Shown in pieces: positions 16,001 to 23,492 of a DNA stretch of 64,000 nucleotides. A program made the position numbers and the translations under genes. Within the stretch, counting starts at the first letter, position 1; the number at the start of each line of letters is the position of its first letter. The stretch covers positions 20,609 to 84,608 of the forward strand of contig NZ_OLMK01000086.1 of the NCBI RefSeq assembly GCF_900290235.1. The letters run 5' to 3'. Under the pieces are notes generated by a model. The model was not told the origin of the DNA and searched no databases. It worked only from the letters and a program-made list of their open reading frames with translations. Origin of the DNA: Streptomyces sp. MA5143a. Lineage in GTDB: Bacteria; Actinomycetota; Actinomycetes; Streptomycetales; Streptomycetaceae.

Positions 16001-16672
16001 GCACTCCCCCGCCCGCAGTGCCTGGGCGGCGAGGTGCAGGGTGACCAGGGAGGAGGAGCAGGCCGTGTCCACGGTGAGGGCCGGCCCCTCCAGACCGAGG
16101 GTGTAGGCGACCCGGCCGGAGAGCACACTGCCGGACATGCCGGTACTCATCAGGCCCTGCACCTCGTCGGGGAGGGTGGACAGTTCGCCGCCGTAGTCGT
16201 GGTACATGAGGCCCGCGTAGACGCCGGTGCGGCTGCCGGCCAGCGAGGACGGCACGATCCGGGCGTGCTCCAGCGCCTCCCAGGCGACCTCCAGCAGCAG
16301 CCGCTGCTGCGGATCCATCGCCAGGGCCTCACGGGGCGAGATCCCGAAGAAACCGGCGTCGAACTCGCCCGCGTCGTACAGGAAGGCGCCCTCCCGGGCG
16401 CGGCTGGTGCCGAGCCCGTCGTCGTCGGCGAACAGGGCGTCGAAGTCCCAGCCGCGGTTGTCGGGCATGGGGCCCACCGCGTCGCGGCCCTCGTCCACCA
16501 GCCGCCACAGCTCGTCGGGGCCGTGGACACCGCTGGGGAACCGGCAGCCGATGCCGACGATCGCCAGGGGTTCGCTGTCGGCGTCCTCCAGCTGCTTCAG
16601 CCGTCTGTGCGCCTTGCGGAGATCGCCCGTCATCGTACGGATGTATTCGACGAGTCGAGCTTCGTCCGTCAC
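10055..16672 (-). CDS. Type I polyketide synthase, one fully reducing module (KS-AT-DH-ER-KR-ACP), malonyl AT
   Basis: A 2205-residue single-module PKS. It begins with a typical N-terminal docking coil (MTDEARLVEYIRTM), so it accepts a chain from a PKS outside the window. The KS cysteine is in DTACSSS near residue 205. The histidine motifs read GHGTGT and KSNLAH, slightly off the usual AHGTGT and KSNIGH, with both histidines retained. The AT has GHSIGE (about 675) and HAFH (about 778), the malonyl-CoA signature. DH HAVGGTVLVP is near 980, ER HAGAGGVG near 1577, KR TGAGGHLGG near 1764 with LDD (B1 type), and the ACP serine in GFDSL near 2079. The acidic, histidine-rich tail ends DDDLFAMVDDGVRLP and looks like a C-terminal docking element. 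A run of 18-bp tandem repeats lies between KS and AT. It is transcribed ahead of the second PKS. Confidence 0.96.
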   Translation of the reverse strand: MTDEARLVEYIRTMTGDLRKAHRRLKQLEDADSEPLAIVGIGCRFPSGVHGPDELWRLVDEGRDAVGPMPDNRGWDFDALFADDDGLGTSRAREGAFLYDAGEFDAGFFGISPREALAMDPQQRLLLEVAWEALEHARIVPSSLAGSRTGVYAGLMYHDYGGELSTLPDEVQGLMSTGMSGSVLSGRVAYTLGLEGPALTVDTACSSSLVTLHLAAQALRAGECDLALAGGATVMSSPATFVESSRQGNVAPFGRCRSYADAADGTAWGEGAAVLVVERLTDARRHGHRILAVVRGTAVNQDGASNGLTAPNGPSQQRVIRQALANARLTAADVDVVEGHGTGTRLGDPVEAQALLATYGAERPDGQPLWLGSVKSNLAHTQAAAGAAGVIKMVMAMRHGRLPRTLHVDRPSPQVDWTAGAVELLMEPRDWPDLDRPRRAAVSSFGVSGTNAHVILEQAPTDAEPAGEAEPAGEADTAGEADTGGEADTVVPLPVVPVLVSARDTDALRSQAARLHVHMSGATAPRLLDAGHATATTRTALDHRAVAVVSDGDDLTRALKALAAGEPAPGLVTGLADEQVCAFLFTGQGAQRPGMGRELHAVFPVFAQALDAVCAELDRHLERPLRDLMFAEPGTDASALLDETQYTQAATFAMEVALFRLVESWGVTPRHLAGHSIGELTAAHVSGMLALPDACALVAARGRLMQALPAGGAMVAVEATEEEVAPLLAGREDTVALAAVNGERSVVASGTAEAVAPVAEHFSGLGRRTRTLRVSHAFHSPLMNPMLDAFRDVVRTLTFRPPTIPVVSSVTGAPQTDEEWRSPDYWARQVRDTVRFHDVTRTLRAAGVTTSLELGPDAALTAMADGDEDTARPVAAQRRDQPEATALVTALAHLHTRGVPVDWAAFYAGRGARPVSLPTYAFQHRHYWLRPRPGASAATGAAGLPAAGHPLLGAAVTVAGTGTLLLTGRLGLDTHPWLADHAVGGTVLVPGTALLELALHAASRHHGAARTALRVGELVLQAPLVLPATGGVRIQAVVSEPDADGRSAFRVASRPETADGDDWTTHADGVLDAEQPATDPASGAAWPPAGATPLDTDTLYPGFAAAGFGYGPTFRGVRRAWRHGDEVYAEVALPETVTDADDFALHPALADAALHAAVFAGGPAAETADEGRLPFVWDGVTLHATGATALRVRITPTGPDSFALALADPTGSPVADIRSLTVRAAPGPTAPAQAAVPDRDLLLPGWGEVPLPAEPAAPADRWALVGDPGRLPLFPGAAHHPDPATAARDADQIVVALDAALPPGTEPGDPDAVTAVHTATRRALDTVRRWSTDDSGARLTVLLRGAARVGDDDPAADPVAAAVWGLLSSAAHENPDRITVVDWDGDDASAAVLGRALAHPEPRLALRAGTLHTPRLVPLTRDPALLPPPGPGPWVLDRAGDGATIDDLALVPAPDSLGAPLGSGQVLVEVRACGVNFRDVVVALGLVPGMRGLGGELAGVVTAVGPDVPDLRPGDRVLGLGPATFGPVAVTDHRWLAPMPDGWTFAQAAAVPIAYLTAYYGLVDLAGVRPGQKVLVHAGAGGVGTAAVQLARHLGAEVYATSSAGKRHVLSAAGLDDDHTADSRSLGFADHFRRTTDGQGMDVVLDCLAGEFVDAGLGLLPRGGHFLEMGKTDIRDPQDVAAAHPGVTYQAYDLQEASPDRMREMLRAVLDLFADGALTPPPLTVWDIRRARDAFRALSQAKLVGKAVLTVPRRPDPTGTFVVTGAGGHLGGLVARHLVTHHGARHLLLLGRRGPAAPGAAELEADLRAAGAADVTTLACDVADRDALRTALAGLPADRPTTAIVHTAGVLDDGIAAGLTDEQLHRVLLPKADAAAHLDSVTRELGHDPAVFALFSSASGFTGNPGQANYAAANTCLDALAAQRRARGLAAVSLLWGAWEQAGDGMTAGLGDTDQRRMARSGLRALGADQGLALFDTALGVDAPAVAPLALDTAALRGQAEAGTLPAVFRALVQTSALRRAAGAAAGEPALAERLAPLSDSERDQLLLDLVHTHTATVLGHGSPQTLGSQRTFRELGFDSLTAVELRNSLGAATGLRLPATLVFDHPTPQALVALLRAELAPPQASPAQEALTLLDGLLRHLGEVAPDDPDRRHLDERLRHLLETWRRPDATTDGHDTEHDPHHDLDTASDDDLFAMVDDGVRLP
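15206..15277 (-). repeat. Four 18-bp tandem repeats in the KS-AT linker
   Basis: Units start at 15206, 15224, 15242 and 15260 and differ at one to four positions. A partial fifth follows. They encode an acidic, alanine/glycine-rich six-residue unit (like AGEADT) repeated in the linker just after the ketosynthase. All copies keep the reading frame, so copy number could vary without breaking the enzyme. Confidence 0.85.
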
Positions 16673-16801
16673 TGGAACCCCCTGGGGTCGGAGCCGTGCG
16701 GATGTTCACCAGGGAGCGGGCAGCGGTCGCCGCAGGACGGCGGGCCGAGCGGTCCTGGAAGATTGGACTTTCAAGTAGACGAGATCATGGGCGGGTACCG
16801 A

Positions 16802-16844
16802 CACCCCTGACCTCGCCCCGGGAGGTTAGGGGTGGGGTCAGGGG
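16802..16844. promoter_or_regulatory. Three CCCCTRACC boxes in the divergent PKS/thioesterase promoter region
   Basis: CCCCTGACC lies at 16804-16812. Its complement-strand copies are at 16824-16832 (GGTTAGGGG) and 16836-16844 (GGTCAGGGG). The first two form a 13-bp inverted repeat with one mismatch and a 7-base spacer (16802-16834). The second and third are direct repeats 12 bp apart. The array sits 130 bp upstream of the PKS start and 77 bp upstream of the thioesterase start. It is a plausible operator for the cluster regulator; binding is inferred only. The rest of the 248-bp intergenic region shows no other clear element. Confidence 0.45.
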
Positions 16845-16920
16845 GCCGACGGCGGCCGGGCGACGGCCGCCGGCTGTTAGCGTCCGAGGACCGCCAGCCC
16901 CCAGCTTCCGGAGCCGACAG

Positions 16921-17703
16921 GTGACCGTGCAGACCGAGGACAGGGATCTGTGGATCCGCCGCTACCACCCCGCCGCCGACAGTGACGTGAGGCTGCTGTG
17001 CCTGCCGCACGCCGGGGGCTCGGCGAGCTTCTACTTCCCGGTGTCCCAGGCCCTGTCCCCACGGGTCGAGGTGCTCGCGGTGCAGTATCCGGGCCGGCAG
17101 GACCGGCGCCTGGAGCCGTGCGTCGAGACGATCCCCGAACTCGCCGACCGGCTGCTGCCGTTGGTCCTCGCGGAGGCGGACCGCCCGCTGGCGCTGTTCG
17201 GGCACAGCATGGGCGCGTCCCTCGCGTTCGAGCTGGCGGGCCTGCTGGAATCGCGGGCCGGGGTGGTGCCGGTGACGCTGTTCGCCTCCGGCCGACGCGC
17301 CCCTTCCCGGTTCCGGGTGGAGGACGACGTGCACCGGCGCGGCGACGAGGCGCTCCTCGCCGAGATCAAACGGCTGGCCGGCACCGACAGCCGCATCCTC
17401 GGCGACGACGAGGTACTGCGCATGGTCCTGCCCGCGATCCGCAGCGACTACCGTGCGGCCGAGCTGTACCGCCCCGAGCGGACACACCGTCTGACCTGCC
17501 CGATCACGGCCCTGGTGGGCGACACCGACCCCAAGGCCCCCGTGGACGACGTACGGGCCTGGCAGGACCACACGACGGGTCCCTTCGCCATGAAGACCTA
17601 CCCCGGCGGCCACTTCTACCTGGTCGAGCAGGCACCCGAGGTCCTCCGGCAGATCACCGAGACCCTGACCGGCGTACGGCCGTCCGGCCCGGTCGAGCCC
17701 TGA
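16921..17703 (+). CDS. Type II thioesterase of the polyketide cluster
   Basis: A 260-residue alpha/beta hydrolase. An early PHAGGSA stretch precedes the nucleophile motif GHSMG near residue 98, and the C-terminal catalytic histidine lies in GGHFYL. Stand-alone thioesterases of this kind remove aberrant acyl groups from carrier proteins and restore stalled PKS lines. The GTG at 16921 follows GGAG at 7 bases and begins right before the conserved domain. An in-frame ATG at 16696 would add 75 arginine-rich residues running through the operator region and was rejected. It is divergent from the two PKS genes and probably shares their control. Confidence 0.93.
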   Translation: MTVQTEDRDLWIRRYHPAADSDVRLLCLPHAGGSASFYFPVSQALSPRVEVLAVQYPGRQDRRLEPCVETIPELADRLLPLVLAEADRPLALFGHSMGASLAFELAGLLESRAGVVPVTLFASGRRAPSRFRVEDDVHRRGDEALLAEIKRLAGTDSRILGDDEVLRMVLPAIRSDYRAAELYRPERTHRLTCPITALVGDTDPKAPVDDVRAWQDHTTGPFAMKTYPGGHFYLVEQAPEVLRQITETLTGVRPSGPVEP

Positions 17704-17783
17704 CGCCTGCCGACGGGAACCGTTCGCCGTCGAACAGGTGGGCGGAGGGCGGCGGGCCGGCGCCGACGTACTAGGGTCACCCG

Positions 17784-19508
17784 GTGACGAGTAGCGACAC
17801 GGCGTGTGGCCAGGTTGTTCAGGGCAGCGGTTCGTCGGGGGAGGTCGGTGACTGGCGGGGGCGGTTGCGCCGCTTCGGGTACGTCGGGCGTCCGGGGGCC
17901 GACGTGCGGGAACGGCTGGTTCCGGCGTTCCCCGAGCCGGGGACCCGGCCGTGGGAGCGCCTCGGGCTCGGGGCGGTCACGGCACACCGGGTCGCGCACG
18001 CGATGGGCTGGCTCGGCCCGTTGCTCGTCACCGTCCTGGCGGGCGCCGTCCGCTTCTGGGACCTCGGCCGGCCGCGCGCCGTGATGTTCGACGAGACGTA
18101 CTACGCCAAGGACGCCTGGTCCATGCTCCGGCTCGGGTACGAGGGCACCTGGCCGGACCGGAAGATCGCCGACCCGCAGATCCTGGCGGACCCTCAGGTG
18201 ATCTCGTTGACCGATCCGGGGACCTTCGTCGCGCATCCACCCATGGGTAAGTGGGTCATCGCCGTCGGGGAGTGGATGTTCGGCCTCGACCCGTTCGGCT
18301 GGCGCTTCATGACGGCCGTCCTGGGCACGCTGTCGGTGCTGATGCTGTGCCGAATAGGACGCCGGCTGTTCCGGTCGACGCTGCTGGGATGTCTGGCCGG
18401 CGCGTTCATGGCGATGGACGGCCTGCACTATGTGATGAGCCGCTCCGCGCTCCTCGACATCATCGTGATGTTCTTCGTGCTCGCGGCGTTCGGCTGCCTC
18501 CTGGTCGACCGGGACCGTGCCCGGGCCCGCCTCGCGGCCGCCCTGCCGGTCGACGACGACGGCCGCGCGGCACCGGACGCGGACACCGCCGAACGCGCCG
18601 GGACCGGGCCGCGGCCCTGGCGCCTCGCGGCCGGCGTCTGTCTGGGCCTGGCCGCGTCCACCAAGTGGAACGGCCTGTACGTCCTGGTGTTCTTCGTGGC
18701 CCTGACCGTGCTGTGGGACGTCGCCGCCCGCCGTGTCGCGGGGGCCCGCCACCCCTACCGTGCGGTGCTCCGCAAAGACCTCGGCTGGTCGCTGCTGTCC
18801 GTCGTCCCCGTGGCGGTGGTGACGTACGTGCTCACCTGGACCGGCTGGTTCCTGTCCGACAAGGGATACGGACGGCACTGGGCGGACGACCGGGGCGGAC
18901 TCTGGTCGTGGATCCCGGCGCCGCTGCGCAGCCTGTGGCACTACGAGTACGGCGTCTACGAGTTCAACGTGGGCCTGCACACGGCGCACAAGTACGAGTC
19001 GAACCCGTGGAGTTGGCTGGTCCTCGGCCGTCCCGTGCTGTTCCACTACCAGTCGCCGCGGCCCGGACAGGACGGCTGCGCCACGGCCGTCGACTGTTCA
19101 CAGACGGTCCTCGCCCTCGGCACCCCGCTGCTGTGGTGGGCGGCGTGCCTGGCGCTCGGCTATCTGCTGTTCCGGTGGGCGCTGCGCCGCGACTGGCGGG
19201 CGGGCGCGGTGCTGTGCGGTGTCGGCGCGGGCTATCTGCCGTGGTTCCTGTACCAGGACCGGACCGTCTTCTCCTTCTACGCCGTGGTGTTCGTGCCGTT
19301 CCTGTGCCTGGCCGTCGCGATGACGGTGGGCGCGCTGCTCGGGCCGCCGGGCGCGGACGCCAACCGCCGCTCGGCGGGCGCGATCGTCGCCGGCGCCCTG
19401 GTGCTGCTCATCGCGTGGAACTTCATCTACTTCTACCCGCTGTACTCGGGCCAGACCATCCCGTACGAGGGCTGGCGGGGCAGGATGTGGCTCGACACCT
19501 GGATCTGA
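17784..19508 (+). CDS. pmt: Protein O-mannosyltransferase (family 39, polyprenyl-phosphate-mannose dependent)
   Basis: A 574-residue polytopic membrane protein with roughly ten hydrophobic segments starting near residue 75. The conserved acidic pair FDE (in MFDETYYAKDAW) follows the first membrane span, as in the Pmt family. These enzymes transfer mannose from polyprenyl-phosphate-mannose to serine or threonine of secreted proteins. In Streptomyces this pathway supports envelope integrity and phage reception. The GTG at 17784 follows AGGG at 7 bases. It lies 80 bp after the thioesterase gene and is probably a core gene that marks the PKS cluster's border. The 3' end converges with soxG 38 bp away. 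Confidence 0.9.
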   Translation: MTSSDTACGQVVQGSGSSGEVGDWRGRLRRFGYVGRPGADVRERLVPAFPEPGTRPWERLGLGAVTAHRVAHAMGWLGPLLVTVLAGAVRFWDLGRPRAVMFDETYYAKDAWSMLRLGYEGTWPDRKIADPQILADPQVISLTDPGTFVAHPPMGKWVIAVGEWMFGLDPFGWRFMTAVLGTLSVLMLCRIGRRLFRSTLLGCLAGAFMAMDGLHYVMSRSALLDIIVMFFVLAAFGCLLVDRDRARARLAAALPVDDDGRAAPDADTAERAGTGPRPWRLAAGVCLGLAASTKWNGLYVLVFFVALTVLWDVAARRVAGARHPYRAVLRKDLGWSLLSVVPVAVVTYVLTWTGWFLSDKGYGRHWADDRGGLWSWIPAPLRSLWHYEYGVYEFNVGLHTAHKYESNPWSWLVLGRPVLFHYQSPRPGQDGCATAVDCSQTVLALGTPLLWWAACLALGYLLFRWALRRDWRAGAVLCGVGAGYLPWFLYQDRTVFSFYAVVFVPFLCLAVAMTVGALLGPPGADANRRSAGAIVAGALVLLIAWNFIYFYPLYSGQTIPYEGWRGRMWLDTWI

Positions 19509-19546
19509 CCGTCCGCCGCTCCACACACCGCCCCGGCCCGCCGAGC

Positions 19547-20149
19547 TCACACGTACTCGGTCGCCGCGTCCAGCAGCCAGTCCGCGAGATGGCCGGCGAA
19601 GGACGAGCGGACCAGGACCCAGAAACCGGCCCGGGGTTCGTCACGGGCGACCAGGACGACCTGGGTGCGGCCGAGGGTCGTCTGGGCGCAGCGGCCCGGA
19701 GGGAAGGCCCGCGGATGCAGGTCCAGGGGGCAGCCGTGGGCCAGGACGTCGCGGGCGCGGGGGCCGGCGACGAGGAGCGTGGTGCGCTGGGCGGAGACGT
19801 CGGTGACGGAGACCGGTTCGTCGCCTGCCGCCTCCCGGATCCGGGTCTCCAGGTCCCGCTCCCGGCCGGGCGGGGCCACCAGGAGCCATTCGTCGGGGCC
19901 GAGCCACAGCACCGTCGACTCACCGGCGCGGACGACGGTGTTGGGTTCGAGGGGCAGGGCCAGGTCCAGGGCGAGCCCCACGGCGTCGGCCGCCGGGCCC
20001 TTGGCGTCGAGGCGCACGTTCACCTGGGTGAGGAAGGGGAGTTCGGCGAGCCGGACCGCGCCGGCGGAGGAGCGGGTGGCGGCGGCCAGCCGGGCGGCGG
20101 CCCGGTCCAGGGGGCTGCGGGGCGTGGACGTGAGGACGGTGTCAGCCAT
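19547..20149 (-). CDS. soxG: Sarcosine oxidase gamma subunit
   Basis: A 200-residue protein matching the gamma subunit of heterotetrameric sarcosine oxidase: the usual length, an N-terminal SPLDR segment, a central VLWLGPDEWLL motif and a GcvT-like fold. The complex oxidises sarcosine to glycine, producing peroxide and 5,10-methylenetetrahydrofolate. The ATG at 20149 overlaps the end of the delta-alpha fusion gene by 8 bp, so translation is probably coupled. It is the last gene of the operon that starts with the dimethylglycine oxidase-like gene at 28065. Confidence 0.92.
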   Translation of the reverse strand: MADTVLTSTPRSPLDRAAARLAAATRSSAGAVRLAELPFLTQVNVRLDAKGPAADAVGLALDLALPLEPNTVVRAGESTVLWLGPDEWLLVAPPGRERDLETRIREAAGDEPVSVTDVSAQRTTLLVAGPRARDVLAHGCPLDLHPRAFPPGRCAQTTLGRTQVVLVARDEPRAGFWVLVRSSFAGHLADWLLDAATEYV

Positions 20150-23100
20150 CGCGGCGGGCTCCCTCGGGGTCGAAGAGGACGGGGCTCGCGACGGTCACGG
20201 GGACCAGCCGGTCGCCGACGGGGGCGTACAGCCGCTCGCCGATACGGTCCCGGCCGCCCTTGATCAGGGCGAGCGCGAAGGTCCGGCCGAGGGCGGCACT
20301 GCGGTAGCTGGAGGTGACATGACCGAGCATCGGGACGGGCGGCGCGGGGGGCACGCTGTCGGCGACCAGGTGGGTGCCCTCCGGGAGGAAGGTGCCGGGG
20401 TCCTCGGGGAGCAGGCCGACGAGCTGCTTGCGGTCGGGGCGGGCGGTGTCGGCGCGGGCGTAGGAGCGCTTGCCGATGAAGTCGGGCTTCTTCTTGGAGA
20501 CCGCCCAGCCCATGCCGAGGTCCTGCGGGGTGACCGTGCCGTCGGTGTCCTGGCCGATGATGGGGTAGCCCTTCTCGGCGCGCAGCACGTGCATGGTCTC
20601 GGTGCCGTAGGGGGTGATGCCGTGCGGGGCACCGGCCTCGTACAGCGCCTCCCAGAGGGCGAGGGCCTCCCACGGTGACACGTTGATCTCGTAGGCCAGT
20701 TCGCCGGAGAAGCTGATCCGGCAGACGCGGGCCTCGATTCCGGCGACGGTCGTCTCCCGCCACGCCATGAACGGGAAGTCGTCGTTGGCGACGGCCAGGT
20801 CCGGTGCGAGGGAGCCGAGGACGTCGCGGGAGCGGGGGCCGACCAGGGCGACGGTGGCCCACTGCTCGGTCACCGAGGTGCAGTGGACGCGCAGGTCGGG
20901 CCACTCGGTCTGGAGCCACTCCTCCATCCAGTCGAGGACGGTGGCCGCGTTGCCCGTGGTCGTGGTGACCAGGAAGCGGTCCTGGGCGAGACGGATGACC
21001 GTGCCGTCGTCGAAGACCATGCCGTCCAGGCGGCACATCACGCCGTAGCGGATCATGCCGACCTTCAGGGTGCTCATCATGTTGGTGTAGAGCCGGTCGA
21101 GGAAGACGGCGGCGTCCGGGCCCTGGACGTCGATCTTGCCGAGGGTGGAGGCGTCCATGAAGGCGACGCCCTCGCGGGCGGCCCGGCACTCGCGCAGCAC
21201 GGCGGTCTCCATGTCCTCGCCGCCCAGCGGGTAGTACCAGGGGCGCTTCCACTGGCCGACGTTCTCGAAGAGGGCGCCGTGCGCGACATGCCACTCGTGC
21301 AGGGCCGTCGTGCGGACCGGGTCGTGGAGGGCGCCCCGGTCGCGGCCCGCGAGGGCGGCGAAGGAGACGGGGGTGTACGGCGGCCGGAAGGTGGTCGTGC
21401 CGAGCGCGGAGACGTCCACGCCGAGCAGTTCGGCGACGACACCACTGGCGAGGACGCCGGACGTCTTGCCCTGGTCGTTGGCGGTGCCGGCGGTGGTGTA
21501 CCGCTTGGTGTGCTCGACGGAGCGCATGCCGGCGCCGGTCGCGCGGGCCAGGTCGTCGACGGTGACGTCGCGTTGCAGGTCGACGAATCGGGGGGCGCCG
21601 TCGCGGCCGGGGACGGTGAACAGGTGCTGGGGCGGTGTCGGACGGGGCTGTGCGGGCACCTGCGGCAGGCGGGGCGTTTGTGCCGTGTAGCCCTCGGCCT
21701 CGATCGCGCGGGCACCTGCGGCGGCACCCTGCGCGAGGGCCCCGGCGAGGTCCGGTGTGCCGCTCGCGCCGCCCGCGACCTCGACGGCCTGACGGCAGGT
21801 GTCGGGGACGAAGGTGCCGAGGGCCTCGTCGTGGCGGAGCCTGCCGCCGGCCTGGCTGAACAGGTGCGCCACCGGGTTCCAGCCGCCGGACACCAGCAGC
21901 AGGTCGGCGGCGAACTCCCGTCCGCCCCCGGTCTCCCCGTACGGGGCGACGGTGACGGCGGTGAGCCGGGGGTCGCCGTCGGTGCCGATGACGGCGTGGC
22001 CGGTCAGCACCTCGATGCCGGCCTCGCGGGCACGCTCGGCCCACTCCCCCGCCTCGGGGCGGGTGTCGGCGATCGCCGCGACGTCCACGCCCGCCGCGGC
22101 GAGGTCCAGGGCGGCGGCGTAGGCGCTGTCGTTGGTGGTGAGGACGACCGCGCGCCGGCCGGGCAGGACGCCGTGGCGGTGCAGGTGGGCGCGGGCCGAG
22201 GCGGCCAGCATCACACCGGGGCGGTCGTTGTCCGCGAAGGCCAGGGAGCGCTCGTGGGCGCCGGTGGCGAGGACGACCCGGCGGGCGCGGATCCGCCAGA
22301 CCCGCTCGCGGGAGACGTTCTCGGGGGCGGCCGCGCCGAGGTGGTTGGTGCGGCGCTCCACGGCGAGGAGGTGGTTGTCGTCGTAGTAGCCGAAGACGGT
22401 GGTACGGCTCAGGACGCGGACCTCGGGGGCGTTGCCGAGGCGGGCGGTGACCGTGTCGGCCCAGTCGAGGTGTTCGCCGGTGTCCAGGAGGCTGCCGCCG
22501 GGCTCGGGCCGGTCGTCGGCGAGGATGACGCGGGCGCCGCTTCCGGCGGCCGCCTCTGCCGCCGCGAGGCCGGCCGGGCCCGCGCCGACGATCAGCAGGT
22601 CGCAGTGGGCGTGGACGGCGTCGTAGCGGGCGGGGTCGGGGACGGTGGCGAGGCGGCCCTGGCCGGGGAGGCTACTCGCGACAAGGCCGTCGTACAGCTC
22701 GACGGCGGTGGCGGGCAGCATGGGCTCGGGGAAGGGCTCCTGGATCTGGACGACCGCGTTGGGTTCCTCGACCCCGGCGGAGAAGATGCCGCGGGGGCGG
22801 CCGAGCTTGATGCTGGTGCCCGCCTGGATGACGCCGTTGGCGAGGAGCGCGGAGGCGAGGGTGTCGCCTCGGAAGCCGCGGTACTCGGTGCCGTCGAAGG
22901 TGAAGGTGAGGGGGGTGTCGCGGTCGATCCGGCCGCGGGTCGCGTGGCGGAACGGCTGGGTCGTCTCGCCCCCGCCGCCCCTACCCGTCCCCTCCTGAAG
23001 GGGCTCCGCCCCTTCGAACCCGGCGGGGGCTTCGCCCCCCGCACCCCCGCGGCGGTGGTCATTCGACTGCGGGCTGGTGGGGGCTGGTCGCGCCCCGCGG

Positions 23101-23456
23101 CGGAGCCGCATATCGGCACAGCCCCGCGCCCCTTCTGGGGCCGCCGCCCCGGACCCCGCTGAAAACACCGGCCTCGGCCCCACAGGTGCCGGGCGTTCCT
23201 CGCCCGCCCGGTACACCGTCAGGATCTCGTTGGTCGAGGTGTCGCGGACGGCGTTGAACCAGCGGCGGCAGCCCGCCGCGTGGCTCCAGCGTTCGGCGAA
23301 GGGGCCCTTGGGGTTGTCGCGGAAGAAGAGGTAGCGCGCCCACTCCTCGTCGGTGAGGGCCGACGGGTCCTCGGGGTAGGGGACGTGGGCCTGACCGCCG
23401 TAGTGGAACTCGGCCTCGTCGCGGGGCCCGCACCACGGGCAGGGGATGAGCAGCAT
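20142..23456 (-). CDS. soxDA: Sarcosine oxidase delta-alpha fusion, joined through a repeat-derived linker
   Basis: One uninterrupted 1104-codon frame. Residues 1 to about 90 are the complete zinc-binding delta subunit (LIPCPWCGPRDEAEF, WFNAVRDT). Residues from about 168 are the alpha subunit, starting at QPFRHATRGRID, with the dinucleotide-binding LLIVGAGPAGLAAAEA and a C-terminal aminomethyltransferase-like folate domain. In relatives these are two genes. Here about 70 residues rich in G, A, P and R join them, encoded by a dispersed GC-rich repeat (about 22985-23160). No start codon lies near the natural alpha N-terminus, so either one fusion protein is made or translation restarts at an ATG inside the repeat (MRLRRG). 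The start at 23456 follows GGGAG. Catalytic modules look intact. Confidence 0.9.
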   Translation of the reverse strand: MLLIPCPWCGPRDEAEFHYGGQAHVPYPEDPSALTDEEWARYLFFRDNPKGPFAERWSHAAGCRRWFNAVRDTSTNEILTVYRAGEERPAPVGPRPVFSAGSGAAAPEGARGCADMRLRRGARPAPTSPQSNDHRRGGAGGEAPAGFEGAEPLQEGTGRGGGGETTQPFRHATRGRIDRDTPLTFTFDGTEYRGFRGDTLASALLANGVIQAGTSIKLGRPRGIFSAGVEEPNAVVQIQEPFPEPMLPATAVELYDGLVASSLPGQGRLATVPDPARYDAVHAHCDLLIVGAGPAGLAAAEAAAGSGARVILADDRPEPGGSLLDTGEHLDWADTVTARLGNAPEVRVLSRTTVFGYYDDNHLLAVERRTNHLGAAAPENVSRERVWRIRARRVVLATGAHERSLAFADNDRPGVMLAASARAHLHRHGVLPGRRAVVLTTNDSAYAAALDLAAAGVDVAAIADTRPEAGEWAERAREAGIEVLTGHAVIGTDGDPRLTAVTVAPYGETGGGREFAADLLLVSGGWNPVAHLFSQAGGRLRHDEALGTFVPDTCRQAVEVAGGASGTPDLAGALAQGAAAGARAIEAEGYTAQTPRLPQVPAQPRPTPPQHLFTVPGRDGAPRFVDLQRDVTVDDLARATGAGMRSVEHTKRYTTAGTANDQGKTSGVLASGVVAELLGVDVSALGTTTFRPPYTPVSFAALAGRDRGALHDPVRTTALHEWHVAHGALFENVGQWKRPWYYPLGGEDMETAVLRECRAAREGVAFMDASTLGKIDVQGPDAAVFLDRLYTNMMSTLKVGMIRYGVMCRLDGMVFDDGTVIRLAQDRFLVTTTTGNAATVLDWMEEWLQTEWPDLRVHCTSVTEQWATVALVGPRSRDVLGSLAPDLAVANDDFPFMAWRETTVAGIEARVCRISFSGELAYEINVSPWEALALWEALYEAGAPHGITPYGTETMHVLRAEKGYPIIGQDTDGTVTPQDLGMGWAVSKKKPDFIGKRSYARADTARPDRKQLVGLLPEDPGTFLPEGTHLVADSVPPAPPVPMLGHVTSSYRSAALGRTFALALIKGGRDRIGERLYAPVGDRLVPVTVASPVLFDPEGARRDG
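22985..23160. repeat. Dispersed Streptomyces-type GC-rich repeat with three hairpins, inserted between soxD and soxA
   Basis: The stretch is a chain of short palindromes: 22997-23015 (AAGGGG/CCCCTT arms), 23023-23042 (GGGGGC/GCCCCC) and 23097-23109 (GCGGC/GCCGC). They are separated by motifs that I recognise from intergenic repeats scattered through Streptomyces chromosomes, such as GGGGCGGAGCCCCTTC read on the minus strand. Such elements normally lie between genes. Here the element is open in the sox frame and supplies about 60 codons. I see no second full copy in this window. Confidence 0.75.
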
Positions 23457-23492
23457 GGTTCGGCTCCCAAGTGGTCCAGTGGTCCAGCGGTC

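Noticed and set aside
16696..16920. Extended N-terminus for the type II thioesterase
   Set aside because: The extra 75 residues are arginine-rich and would be encoded across the operator array; the GTG at 16921 has a proper ribosome binding site.
22985..23160. Reading the sox linker repeat as an insertion sequence or MITE with clear ends
   Set aside because: I found no terminal inverted repeats or target duplication; it is a chain of short palindromes.
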